The notes beneath the pieces are model-generated. The model was not told the origin of the DNA and did no database searches. It saw only the letters and a program-made list of their open reading frames with translations. The translations under genes were made by a program, and so were the position numbers. Shown in pieces: positions 26,270 through 37,357 of a DNA stretch of 64,000 nt (position 1 is its first letter; each line of letters begins with the position of its first letter). Source of the DNA: Hyperoplus lanceolatus (lineage: Eukaryota > Chordata > Actinopteri > Uranoscopiformes > Ammodytidae); NCBI GenBank assembly GCA_026929865.2, contig CM049414.1:19081501-19145500 (forward strand), given 5' to 3'.

Positions 26270-28323
26270 TGGCGGTGGAGGGTATAGCCTGGACAACATG
26301 GGTAGCAGAGAGAGGGAAAGGGAGAGCTTTGCCATTGCCATCCCTTTACCACACACAGTCCACTCTCTGCACACCGCCCGGAGGCACTCAGCAACGGTCA
26401 CAGAGGTGTACAATTGTTGTATTGTGTTGTTTGTTTGTACCCGGGGCCGGGGGGAAGGGGAGGGTCGACGATCTGTCTTTGTTTGTAGGCATTAGTGGGT
26501 CGGTGATGTGGCTTTCATGCTACTGTATGGGGCTGCCAGAGCCTCTGAAGGTCATGGTGGATGTACTTTACGTAGTGCTGATGTGTCTGCCTGTGCCATG
26601 TATGTGCTCGGGCTGTCAGACATTGTGTTTTTTTTTCATACCAGGGAAAGGTCCTGTCATTAGTCAGGATGAGCCGGGATGTTTTAGTAGTCTTTTTTCA
26701 CGGTGCAACACACACTCACACTGAACATCGCCTTGTCACATTAAATCATATTTCTGTGTATGCGTGTGCTCTTACCTTAGCCGGCCTAGGTGCATGGATT
26801 ATGTGTATTTGCCGCTAGATTAGCAGTGAGAGTGCCCGTACACTTGCGCGGCGAGCTTTTATCCTATGTGTTTTGTCTGTTGCTCCCTAAGTTTTAATGA
26901 CAACTACTTAAATTAAGAGCCCATTTACAGCCTCTCCGACAGAGACGTTAAGTGCGCTTTCAGATATTCTGCTCATCTGGCCCCCACTCTGGAGCCCAAC
27001 CACAGCTCTTTTTTTCCCCGTCATTAGCCGAGCTGGAGATTGTTACACAGTGGTCTGTAGTTCCTTGCATTATTTTTTCAAGCACCATGTAATGCCAAGC
27101 TGTAACTCCTGTTATGAATAAGCAAAGGATGTTTTAACTGTAACTGTATTTCATTAAAAATGTATATTTATTTCTTATCAATCTCGTCTTTTTTGCCCTT
27201 TTAGAGGTTTAGAAGTAAACTAGTTGGTGGTATAGTAGAATAAAGAGGGACTGTGTTTAGTGTGCATTGACCCTATTAAGTGCTCTGCTGTGGTATAAAG
27301 AGTCTGTGACATTAAATGGAGATCAGCAGGTTTAAGTGTTGTATCATTTAAATTGGAATGCTTTGAAAAGCAACGTTAATTTTGGCTTGACATTACCCAC
27401 GTTTGCTTTGTAGCAGTTGGACAGGGCCAGTGTCTTTGCTGATCAGTTAACAATATGTGTCTGCCCCCTGTGCAAGCCTTCTTCATTTTGGTTTTGTTAT
27501 GAGAAACGGTCCCTCTGCTCTGGGCTTCTAAAGTAGGTAATTACACACAGAGATATTCCCTGTGGGGGATTAAAACAAATGACACAGAAAACACACAACT
27601 CTCCCCCATCGCCACTCACTCATGCCCTGCCTCCGCTCTAAAACCTTTGGCTTGTAACGCCTACATGCCCATGTATACGCAAACAGTCACAATAAAACAC
27701 GCTTGCAGCTCATGAAAATTAGTGGGTCGAGGGGAGATGTGTCAGGGAAATGATGGGGAGGGGTCACAATTTATGGACAAGGTAAAACTGCTTTAGCATT
27801 AGGAGCCAAACAAAACATATGGCATTCATGCAGTTTTTTTAAGGACCACTGCAGAAAAAAGGCATTTGCCCCGACAGTTTTGCAGTGACAGGCAGTGGGG
27901 CGCATTACTCATCATTACAATCTCTGCTGGCAGCCTATTTTCATCACATTATAGTGGTATAATGAAGCGTAGCGTGCTAGCAACCTCAGGTTCTCTGAGT
28001 GGTTCACCATTAACGCCAGCCAAGGGCATTCATCCAAATAGCTTTATTGAACTTTTTACAGTTAGTTTATTGTATAATTAATTAATTACTGCACAACAAT
28101 ATGTTAAATCTTGGCACAGCAGCAGTCCACATTATCTAACTTGCCTAGCTTTGACAGTCATGATGACAGATTGGATTTGACTTATTGTTGAGAAGCGGAG
28201 CTCCCGGTGTTTGATGAAAACTGCCACTTTGGTGAAGTGCTGTGAAGATTTGGAATCATTTAATGCTGGAATCAGGCCACTAACTCTTGTCTGCTCTAAT
28301 TCTTCTCTTTGTGTACTCTTCAG

Positions 28324-28495
28324 GAACAAGGCAAAGTAGCGGTGACATTCAATATCGGGACGGTGGACATCAGCGTCAGGGAGACAACCACGGCAATAAA
28401 CGATGGCAAATACCATTTGGTCCGATTCACCAGGAACGGAGGAAACGCCACTTTGCAGGTCGACAACTGGCCAATCAATGAACACTTCCCAACAG
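28324..28495 (+). CDS. nrxn3: Neurexin-3 exon: middle of LNS6 domain, ends at splice site 4
   Basis: This 172-nt exon continues LNS6 directly from the exon ending at 4144 (ATC then GAA). It encodes 57 codons from [17 protein letters not shown] to NEHFPT plus the first G of a Gly codon, so it ends in phase 1. The acceptor is ctcttcag and the donor gtactg. The Ile of FNIGT sits where the backbone carbonyl of V154 coordinates Ca2+ in neurexin-1-beta. GGNATLQVD holds a conserved N-glycosylation sequon (Asn-Ala-Thr). The exon end is the classical splice site 4, so this donor can join either the 90-nt cassette at 37268 or the exon at 39265, both of which start with GC to complete a Gly codon. Identity is very secure; the paralogue call rests on GTVDISV and QVDNWP, which fit NRXN3 as recalled. 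Confidence 0.96.
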
Positions 28496-29684
28496 GTACT
28501 GCCTTCCTTATTCCTTTGTCTGATGATTTTCTGCCACAGTTAAGAGTCAAATTGTGTTTTTTTAATCCCCTGGACACCACCTGTTTTTTTTTTTTTTTTA
28601 AAGGGCGCTATCAAGATTATAAAAAGGCTTACACAAAAATATTTAAGTCCTTGTGTTCTTCTGTGGCAAAAAAAAAGCATCTCAGAAGACTGAAGACGCA
28701 TGCACTCACATTAAGCTGACACAAATAATACAAATCATGCATCCAAAAATGCTTTCCTGACCTCACACTTGACTCCACAGGAGAGGAGTACACCAAGGTA
28801 AATATTGTGTCTTGCCAGTGGCCTTAACTGGGTATCAACAAGGAAGTAGACAGAAGTGGCAAAAACCAACAGGTGGCCTGTTGGCCAGATAAAGCTGCTG
28901 CGTGCCTTTATCTCTCATTCCCAGGTCAGCACAAGCAGCACCATACAAATCGGGTCATCAAAAGGAACCCGCTCAGAAAACTCCCTTCATTTGGCAAGGA
29001 GATGTGCTCCTGAGCTAGCTAGGTGAGAGAGTGAGAGAAAGTATGAGAGAGCAAAGGAGGAAGAAGGGCAAAACAATCCTCTCCCACTTCTGGTTAACAG
29101 TCCATTCAATTAGGTTGGTTCCCCTTGTCTTTTATATCTGTGTTTCCATGTCGGCCTAAGACAGAGCACCTTTGTTTCCTTGTTCCTTATTACCCGCTCT
29201 TCAATATCACTTAGTCAAACAGAGCACACACACAGGAACTAACACTAAAATAGTTATTTTTCATACACTTGGGTAACTGACCCACTGAAAGGAGCAAACA
29301 TATACAAGATCCCTTTGACTTCCCAGAACTATGTCTCAGCAGCCCTGCAGCAAGCTCTTAGTTGTGTGCCTTTACCCAAGCTGAAACAGCATGCTCTCCT
29401 GGTGTGATTGTTTGGTCTTAGTTCAAAGCCAGCGCAGGTGATGTTAATTTATTTTATATCTGCCTTTCTTTTGCCATTGGCTGTCTCTCTTTGAACAAAT
29501 AAAGTTTCACAGGTTTCATAACTTATAAAGGAGAACATATCGAAGCTCCTTAACATTCACATGACTGACGGTCCCCATCACTCACACATGCACACTGACG
29601 TGCACAAACACTCATTGATGGGATTGAATTTATCAGGCGAATGCGACTCAATAGTCACACATAGGTATTTTTCGCGCCATGTTC

Positions 29685-29692
29685 CTTCGATC
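29685..29692. repeat. Left target-site duplication of the hAT-like element
   Basis: CTTCGATC here is repeated exactly at 30300-30307 on the other side of the element. Confidence 0.65.
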
Positions 29693-30299
29693 TAGCCTGG
29701 CTCCGCCCGCCTACCTACTTCCGGACAAATTTAATTTTCCCTTCAGTAGTCAGTCTGGGTGTGCAGTGAATTTCTCAGTTTTCTCAGGATAATCTACAGC
29801 CGTCCAATCAGCGAACAGAGCGACTGGCTGAGAACGATGACGTCAAAGTCGCGCTCCAGTTTCAGCTGAATGCTGCATTCCTTTATACTCGGAAGAAGGA
29901 GATTTCCGACTTGGTAGTTCCAAGTTCCGACCTGTTCCAGTGCATCTGCTCGCGGAAGTATGGACGCCTACAACCTTTCTCGTCCAAATAACTAAACGTT
30001 AGGATCTAACAAGTTACTGTTGCCAGGTACCGGTAGATCCAAAGACTACAATATGTAGTTTAGTCGGAAATTCCGAGTTCCCTGTCCAACTGGAACGCAC
30101 CGTCAGAAGTCGGCTCATGACACATGTGACGACCAAACGTTATGCGATTGGTTGGCTAATCCAGAGTGGCACTGGGCACATCCAATAGTTTTAAACTTCA
30201 ACAGACACCCGCCTCCAAGTGAGTGAACGTTTGCCAATTACAGCAGTTCCAGACCTTCTGTACAAATGAAATTAAGTACGATGGTCTGGTTGGACCAGG
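29693..30299. mobile_element. Non-autonomous hAT-like DNA transposon (about 0.6 kb)
   Basis: The block is flanked by a perfect 8-bp direct repeat, CTTCGATC, at 29685-29692 and 30300-30307. Its ends are roughly inverted: TAGCCTGGCTCC at the left and GGACCAGG at the right. An 8-bp target duplication is typical of hAT elements. No open frame is present. If the right end includes CTT, the terminal repeats pair better and the duplication would be 5 bp, so the superfamily is not settled. The interior holds a CCAAT motif (29804-29808) and a perfect CRE palindrome TGACGTCA (29838-29845). Confidence 0.65.
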
Positions 30300-30307
30300 C
30301 TTCGATC
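30300..30307. repeat. Right target-site duplication of the hAT-like element
   Basis: CTTCGATC matches the copy at 29685-29692 with no mismatch. Confidence 0.65.
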
Positions 30308-31950
30308 CAGTATTACACAATAATTCTACTCTTCTCCATCTTTTATGACCAGTCATTTCAGACAACAGTTAAAACCCCTGTCACCTCCATGATTATCTGA
30401 AACTGCCTCCTGCGTCAACATTTAATGGTTGTTATCTCAACTTTCGATCGACGCGTCTGTCAATATGCCAGCGTCCGTTTAGAAATCACAGCTAAATGGC
30501 AGTCGGGGGTATGCCTCGCTGTTTAAGCGATTCACAATATAATTCTTGCCTTTTTAAGCTTTGGATTCCATTCAAGTTATCTCATTGTGGTTTATTCCCT
30601 TTTTCTGCCCACCTGCCATTGTTCTTGGAATGGAGTTGAGGCGTGGGATCGAATGCGTGGTAATTTCTTTTTCTCGTCTGCACAGGTGATTTGCAGGGCA
30701 CTCAGTGATAGTAATTCAGCGATGATTGATTTTTTTTTTTTTGCCCTCCCTGCGTTGTAAAGGTGTTGTCATCTCATGAGTAATTACATGTTAGGGCGCA
30801 GACTCATCGACTGCTTTTTCTCGCACTCCCAATGCTTAACTTGAAGGCAGTAGCGGCCTCTACAAGGCTCTTTCTGCTCGTTCAATAAACAGTTACCGGA
30901 TCCAGGCATGCCCTCAATAGGCTGATTGGGGAAAGAGCTGAAGACAGAGGTGTTGGTGGATCGCTTGTCATTCAAAGCTGCCTGCAAAAATAGCCTGGGG
31001 CGCGTAAGTTGGAAATCGCAGCATTGTTTGAAAGGTTTGCCCACCAATGTATTGAACCATCTGAATCTCCCTTAAATGTTAGCAATAACATTACAAAAGC
31101 ATACAAAAGCAAACAGTACAATTAATGTAGCTAAATCCTATTAGTTATTTCCTATTTTAATTCCCTAGAGTTACCAATAACCCATTTCCAAATCAAAACA
31201 CATGCAAAAAAACTAGAAAAAAACTTAAACAATGCAGGACCATTGAAAAGGCCGCGTAAGTAAGCCTTCACTTAGTTAATCGCAATGCTTACATCTCGGG
31301 AGCAAGGGCAAGTGACAACCAAGTAGGTCGTTTTTAATAGCCCACTCGTACAGTCACACCAGTGAAGAGTAAATAACGCCGCCAAGTATACGACCGTCAT
31401 AAAAGTGGAGTAATATTACATTGAGATAAGAACAACCCCCTTATTCTTTCAGGTACGTTCTTCGTGTTGGACTTGTGCAGGCTTTGTCTTTCCATTTCAG
31501 GTCAGAAGATAACACTTTTTAGCAGCAACCGCTCATAGGTGCAGGCCGGGTAATCTATACATCCTATGAAGAAGAATCCAAAGAAGATGCACCAGAAGCC
31601 CCTTCAGCAAAGGGACACTTGTTGCACTACTACTATTATTATTACATTTGAATATAATGCTGGCCAGTAAAAACACCACCAGTAACAACCTCAATAATAA
31701 ACATACAGTTGATTTGACACCTCTTTCTGTTAAACTATTGTTTAATCTACACATCATTCACCAAGAATGATTACCGCAAACATGTTAAAAAGTCAAAAAC
31801 TGTGCATTGTAATGCTATTAAATGTTGAAAAAATAAGAAGGTGATTCTGCGCTTCACACATTCCCATTATCCTAGACAACAATATACCCGCACTGATCCC
31901 GTACAGCAGCAGCTTTTCCGTCAGGCTTCAGTAGCTTACACGTGTTCATT

Positions 31951-32009
31951 GTGTGCTTGTGTGTGTGTGGGCGTTGAGCGTATACGTGTGTGTGTGTGTG
32001 TGTGTGTGT
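31951..32009. repeat. Interrupted (TG)n tract
   Basis: Short TG blocks separated by GGGCGTTGAGCGTATACG. Confidence 0.9.
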
Positions 32010-32448
32010 TGACCGCTTTTGTCTCCTCACTCGTCCCTAATTATCCCCTCCCTCTGACAAGGACCCTCATACAGATCTCCATTCTCTCTGTCCTCAAATT
32101 CCTTTTTATCCGTGTATTCTCATTCTTTTCCATTAGCTACTCATCTCACCCACCATCAATGTGTACTTTGGTGACAACCCACATTACTGCAGGGGCTTGT
32201 CTTTGTTTGAGTCAGAGGGGTTCCAATTTCCTTATATAACACTCCGAATCCCTGCACTCTTTGATTTTGGATTACACGATCTTCATGCGTGCGTTTGAAT
32301 CTTTTGAATCAAAGAATTACTAGACCGAGGCCGGGCCAGAAATTGTGCATCACACTTTTTTAGCCAGAGCTGGCTGGGGTTCAGGCGCTGTCTCAGATGG
32401 ATGACCATTGGCCTAACTACCCTGCTTGGAGTGGCCTCGGGGGAAATT

Positions 32449-32472
32449 GCGCGCGCGTGTGTGTGTGTGTGT
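32449..32472. repeat. (GC)/(GT) alternating tract
   Basis: GCGCGCG leads into GT units, a purine-pyrimidine alternation that favours Z-DNA. Confidence 0.9.
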
Positions 32473-35400
32473 TCCATCATTTCTGGTGGGTACAAGAGGG
32501 GTTGGTCCATAACGAGAACGGCTTGTGTTCTATTTTTTTAGAAACACACATGCACTCAGTACAGCGCACAACGACTTTCATAATCGCAAGGATACACACA
32601 CAATGTTACCATGATTTCCTACAACCTGACACAATGAGTAACATCGTTTTCTCAAAAATATCTGCCAATCTTTGTCTTGAAATACAGACAAAACAATTCC
32701 TCGGGAGCGAAATCAATCCCCACGCGTCCCCAAAGCCAAACATGATTAGCCCCTATCACAATCTCTTGTTGCTCCCCTCAGAACTCAGAACTAAACTGAG
32801 CGCAGAAACCGCCAGTCTAATTCATCCTTTCAAAACGCCATCAATTTTCAGGGCGACCTGATGAATGATGAATTTACTCCCGGGCTTTGTCTGACGTCTG
32901 AGGGAGAGAATAGAGGGAGGTTTGTGGGGAGTGAAGCTATTTGAAAAAAAAACAGAGGGATATGGATGAATAGAAAAAAAAGAACTACAGCTGGCGATGG
33001 AATACAGTTGCATTTAATGTAGTTAAAAGACTAGTATAATTTGACAAAAGGTAGAAAGAGCTGACATGTAGATCGATAGACCGGGAGAGAAAAAGAAAAA
33101 GAGGATATAAAGAGTGAGTGAAAGGAAAATAAATGATACCAGAATTGTTGCTGAAGAGGCCTGATTCAGCTCTTGAAGAGCAAGGGGGGCTGATTGCATA
33201 GTATGAGGCAGATAAAGGAGCAGAGCAAAGCATAGCTGGGTGGATGAAAAGACTGAATAGAAAGAAATGTATGTTGGTGAAGGGGGGAGAGAGAGAAGAA
33301 GAAGAGACGGAGATGAAAGTCGATGTAGATTGGAATGGAGGTGGGTGGTGCATGATACTCGGGATAACCAGGGGCTGCAATAGCCAGCTATGGATCTGAG
33401 CTGAGCTGTGGGAATGATGATTTTTGGACCGGGCGGCGGTATATCAAATGTCCTCATCATCCCCAAAATGCAGAGAGAAGCCAGGAGCCTGTCACGGCAG
33501 CCATTTTCAGAGTTTTTGAATGAGCTCTCAGCACAGGCCATGTGATGGAACCCCTGTGAGAGTAGTCTGGCAGGCAAAATGAATGGAACGCAGCGACCAA
33601 CCAGCATTATGACTGTCGCCGTGCCAGTGTTTGTGTTGACTGAATGGCTGCCACCAAAGTGGAGACATTTAGACATTGTTTTGGCTGGGAGGGGAAAATC
33701 GGTGAAGAGACCGCACACAAACTGTGTGTATGCACAGAAAAAAACCCAACACATCATAAAAGCAAAGGTCATTTACCAAATTGAACAGGTCTGCGTTCAG
33801 CCACACAGTAAATGCATGCAGCAAAATACGGAATATGAAATAGTCTGAAATAACATGTGACAGTACAAATAATAAGTTGTCCAGTATAGTGCAAAGGTTT
33901 ATTTTTTTATTTAAAACCTCTAGTGAGCCAAACTTTTGGATTTACTTGTTCTGAAGTAATTATTAGGAAATAATGTATTTTGAGTGAGATTGCCAACTCA
34001 TCTCCTTATGAATGTAGGTTAGGGCTTCTTCTGATACTGTCACTGTGCAAATCGTAATATTTCTCACAACTAAATAAGTAAGAACCATTTACATTTTTGA
34101 AGAAGTTATTACTTGCTCAGAGTTTTACACTCAAACAAATACATGTTGATACTGCTGATACTGATGGGGACAAAGAATTATTTCTCCTGTGAACCAACCA
34201 AAGTTTTTTTTCTAATTCAAGCAGCAGTTTTATGTTCATGGACGTCCTTGCTCATAATAAGAAGCTGGTTGAGGAAAAATGTTTGAAGAGCCTTCAAAGA
34301 TTCCACTTTGAAATTCCTGGAAAAATGTTACTTAAGCAGTGAATTCATGCTGCACTAGTATGTACGTGAACAAAAACGTCCAATTACAGTCCATTAAAGT
34401 CATTACACACTTTTTGAAAAAGCCCTTCTTTTCATCAAGAACTATCAAGTCTCTGTATAAGTGACTGAGTAGCTTATGTAGCAACGATTAGAGAGTTGTT
34501 TAACAACGGCAGCTTTGCCAATGACAATTATTGGATAATGGTAAATACAAGATATATTGTATTATCTTACAACAGAAAAGAAAACCAAATTAGGACTTAG
34601 ATAATTATCCCACAATGCTTCTTTGAATCAGTTAAAGACGATACAAAGGTACCCATAACATAGAAAAGAACAATGTTTTTTATATAAAATTAATTGGACC
34701 AGAAAGTATATTACACATCCACCTAAACAAAATGTAATAGTTAAACACATTTGAGCACAATGAGCTAGAAATCTACTGTAAACATTAGTTAACAATATCC
34801 TCCATAAACTACTAGTCATACCAGACCAATTTAGACAGTAGCTGTGTACCCCAGTAGTGCATTGAATTGAAAAGGGGTTTGTTTTATATCTCACAACTTT
34901 TTGTAAAAGGAATAATGTGACATGTATCATTTCTAAAGTTACACAGTCTTGCTTTAAGATTGATCCATTACTCTTTTAATGTTCGACCCCCAACAACTAG
35001 TTCTACCGGAATGAGATCACTGTAAGGAAGTAATGACACCATTTTAATTCAGAACATTGATTAAGAGTAAAACAACAACTAAACAAAGTCTACATAAAAA
35101 AAATAACTTTTGTTGATTTTACTAAATAATATTTTTCACTACAATGGGCTTTCAGTCAGGGACAAAATATGATGCCAACACCGAAAGGTTAAAGAAAAAT
35201 CTTTTCGGAAATATCTATCCATTGCTTTGAAAAGAAACCAAAAACCTTGGAGGCAGAGCGATTTTATAATACAAAATGATGCTTTTATTGGCAAGGTCGT
35301 CCATTCCGGAGTCACCTTAAGAAATTGAATATCAAATTGACAAACTAGAGAGATTTTTCTCATTAGTCGAACAATTAGCTTGTGGTGTATTCATTACAGG

Positions 35401-36090
35401 GGGACTTTCACCTCATTAATCACCTAGAACAATGTAAGAGCTGTATACCTGAGACCATGCCGTAGGCAATGCACAGCAAGCCTTTTGCCCTCTTCTCTCC
35501 GTTTCAGACGTGACTTCAATACAACTGAAGTGGCCCTGTGTGTAGATGCTGCATATATTCCGTCCCCTGTTTAGTTATTCCTCCTCTCCCCAATCCTTTA
35601 CCTACACCTCCACAAAAAAAACCTTACCCCCGGTCCCCTGCTTTCACATACTAGCATCATGCCTCCCTCTGTGGCCCTCTTCCAGAGCAGAGGGTATTTG
35701 CGCTGCCACCAGAAAAGCTGCTTGAGATCAAAGGAATGGGGAGGGAGTCCTGCTAGTACTGATTAACCTGCTGGCACGCCGCGGACACAGGCCTTTAGCT
35801 CTTGTGCGCTCCCTCGCAGCCCTATCCACACTCCTACCCAGCTGGCTGTAAACTGAGCCCTTGGCTGATTATTCTCTGAATAGGCAAGGTAGAAAGGGAT
35901 GACAGAACTTAAGTATCCAACTGAGAGAAGCAGAATACGAAATTGAGAGAAGTTTATGATTTACTATAGCAACCCTTGGAATGACTGGTTCCTAAGTAAC
36001 TGTGGTGTGCTCAATCTTTATGTACGATCAGAATGTCAATCAGCAGGTGAGGACGGCGCACTAAAAATAAGGTACGCACTGCGGCCGCTT

Positions 36091-36129
36091 TGTGTGTGTG
36101 TGTGTGTGTGCGCGCGTGCGTGCGTGCGT
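36091..36129. repeat. (TG)n joined to CGCG and (TGCG)n
   Basis: About 10 TG units, then CGCGCG and three TGCG units. Confidence 0.95.
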
Positions 36130-37080
36130 TTTCTCAATAGATGAATCACCTCAGAGAATTCTAGTAGCCAGAGCAGACACTTTTGCAGAATGACCTTTTC
36201 TCACAAATAGAAAGCCTTGCCCTTTCGCTTGTGTTACAAACGATGGCGTCCTGGTGCCTTATTTCCCCTCCAAAGACTTTACTCACCTGAGTATTGAGTA
36301 ACATATCATGGTGCCATTCATGTTTCTATACAGGCTTCACTGTCTTTTTGTCAAACACAATGTTTGAAGGCTGAACGGCCCATCTCAATTCTCTGCCTTC
36401 GACATAAACGCGGCCTGCTTCACAGAATGCTTCTGTGATTGTCAGACAACATATTGCACCTCGGCACATACACAACAATAAATCTCATAATGCCAGATAG
36501 TACACACACAACAAATCCCTGTAATGACAGTCTATTATCCATAATTCCCTTATACCTGGGCCACATAGCAGAGGGGAATGTGGCAGCTGGGTTGTAGCAC
36601 TTTTTACCCAAAGGAGCCTCCCGCCATGTCAGTAATGATCTCATTTGTATGCATTGTCCTCCTCAAAGCTGTGTCACTGTGGGACTTCCCGCTCCCAATA
36701 GGTCTGCACCACTTCAACTTTTCACTTCCTTTTCCACACTGCAGACCTGCTTCTTCCTTCCCAATAAGCAGCTAAACTGAATCATTCCTTGACCCCTTTG
36801 AAATGTAAAAGCAAGTGGTGTCCAGTGGTAAAATAAGTGCACATTGATTTCCTCCGATGTGCTTTAACAAAAGGCAGTTGTTGCATGTTTTTCTTTTTAA
36901 CAACTTGGTTTGCCTTAACTACTGTATTTATTATGATGAATGCAATATAAGACATGTTATGTAAACTATGAAGTATCTATGATGTATATTCTGTGATTTT
37001 CTTTAACCTATTCTTGCAGGATATCAGTTTTGCTTTTAATCCATGGATATTGTGTTAAATATACTGTAGGTGTGGAGTGT

Positions 37081-37267
37081 GCTGTATAAATATGAAATAT
37101 AAAAAAAACTCATTTAAAGCTACTTGAAAAAAAATCACCATAAAGCTTTTATAAATATTTCTAAACAAAGATAAACCTCATCATAAACCACTGTATAAAA
37201 TGTGTGATGTCTGTTGCTGTTGCCGACTTGTTTCAAGCTGTCTTTATTAAACTTTCAAACTTTAAAG
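37081..37267 (+). promoter_or_regulatory. nrxn3: TAAA-rich element upstream of SS4 (candidate STAR-protein sites)
   Basis: Eleven TAAA tetramers lie in the 187 bases before the SS4 cassette, several within TTAA or ATAAA contexts. The last two overlap the poor polypyrimidine tract. The KH-domain proteins SAM68, SLM1 and SLM2 bind UAAA/UUAA motifs and repress neurexin SS4 inclusion in mammals. That this cluster plays that role in fish is inference. Confidence 0.45.
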
Positions 37268-37357
37268 GCAACAGCGACATTGAGCGCTATCAAATGGCAA
37301 ATAAGAAAATCCCGTTCAAATATACCCGGCCAGTAGAAGATTGGCTTCAGGAGAAAG
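37268..37357 (+). CDS. nrxn3: Neurexin-3 SS4 alternative cassette exon (30 residues)
   Basis: This 90-nt exon has the length of the vertebrate SS4 insert. It encodes [19 protein letters not shown], then [12 protein letters not shown], entering and leaving in phase 1, so skipping preserves frame. The donor is gtaaat. The acceptor tract is poor: the last 20 intronic bases are A-rich (ctttcaaactttaaag), as expected of a regulated exon. Established knowledge: this insert tunes partner choice, weakening LRRTM binding, reducing binding to some neuroligin forms, and enabling cerebellin binding. KKIPFKY..PVE.WLQEKG resembles NRXN3 rather than the RQRIPYRLGRVVDEWL form of NRXN1 and NRXN2. The upstream 190 bases contain many TAAA motifs, possible binding sites for STAR-family splicing repressors. 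The exon is more AT-rich than the following constitutive exon. Confidence 0.95.

Larger units (their letters stand above)
28496..37267 (+). other. nrxn3: nrxn3 intron before the SS4 cassette (8.8 kb)
   Basis: It begins gtactg and ends ctttaaag. It contains a hAT-like non-autonomous element (29693-30299), short TG arrays near 31951, 32449 and 36091, a purine-rich block at about 33060-33320, and a dense TAAA cluster just before the cassette. No gene was recognised. The 249-codon antisense frame at 33023-33772 is judged spurious. Confidence 0.88.

Noticed and set aside
29838-29845. CRE palindrome as a beta-neurexin promoter
   Set aside because: It lies inside a transposon downstream of the first LNS6 exon, so it cannot be the normal beta promoter. 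It is kept only as a possible co-opted element.
33023-33772. 249-codon antisense open frame, the longest in the window
   Set aside because: No recognisable domain. It runs opposite to a purine-rich (GA-rich) stretch, giving Ser/Leu/Phe-rich low-complexity protein, and shows no splice or homology support.
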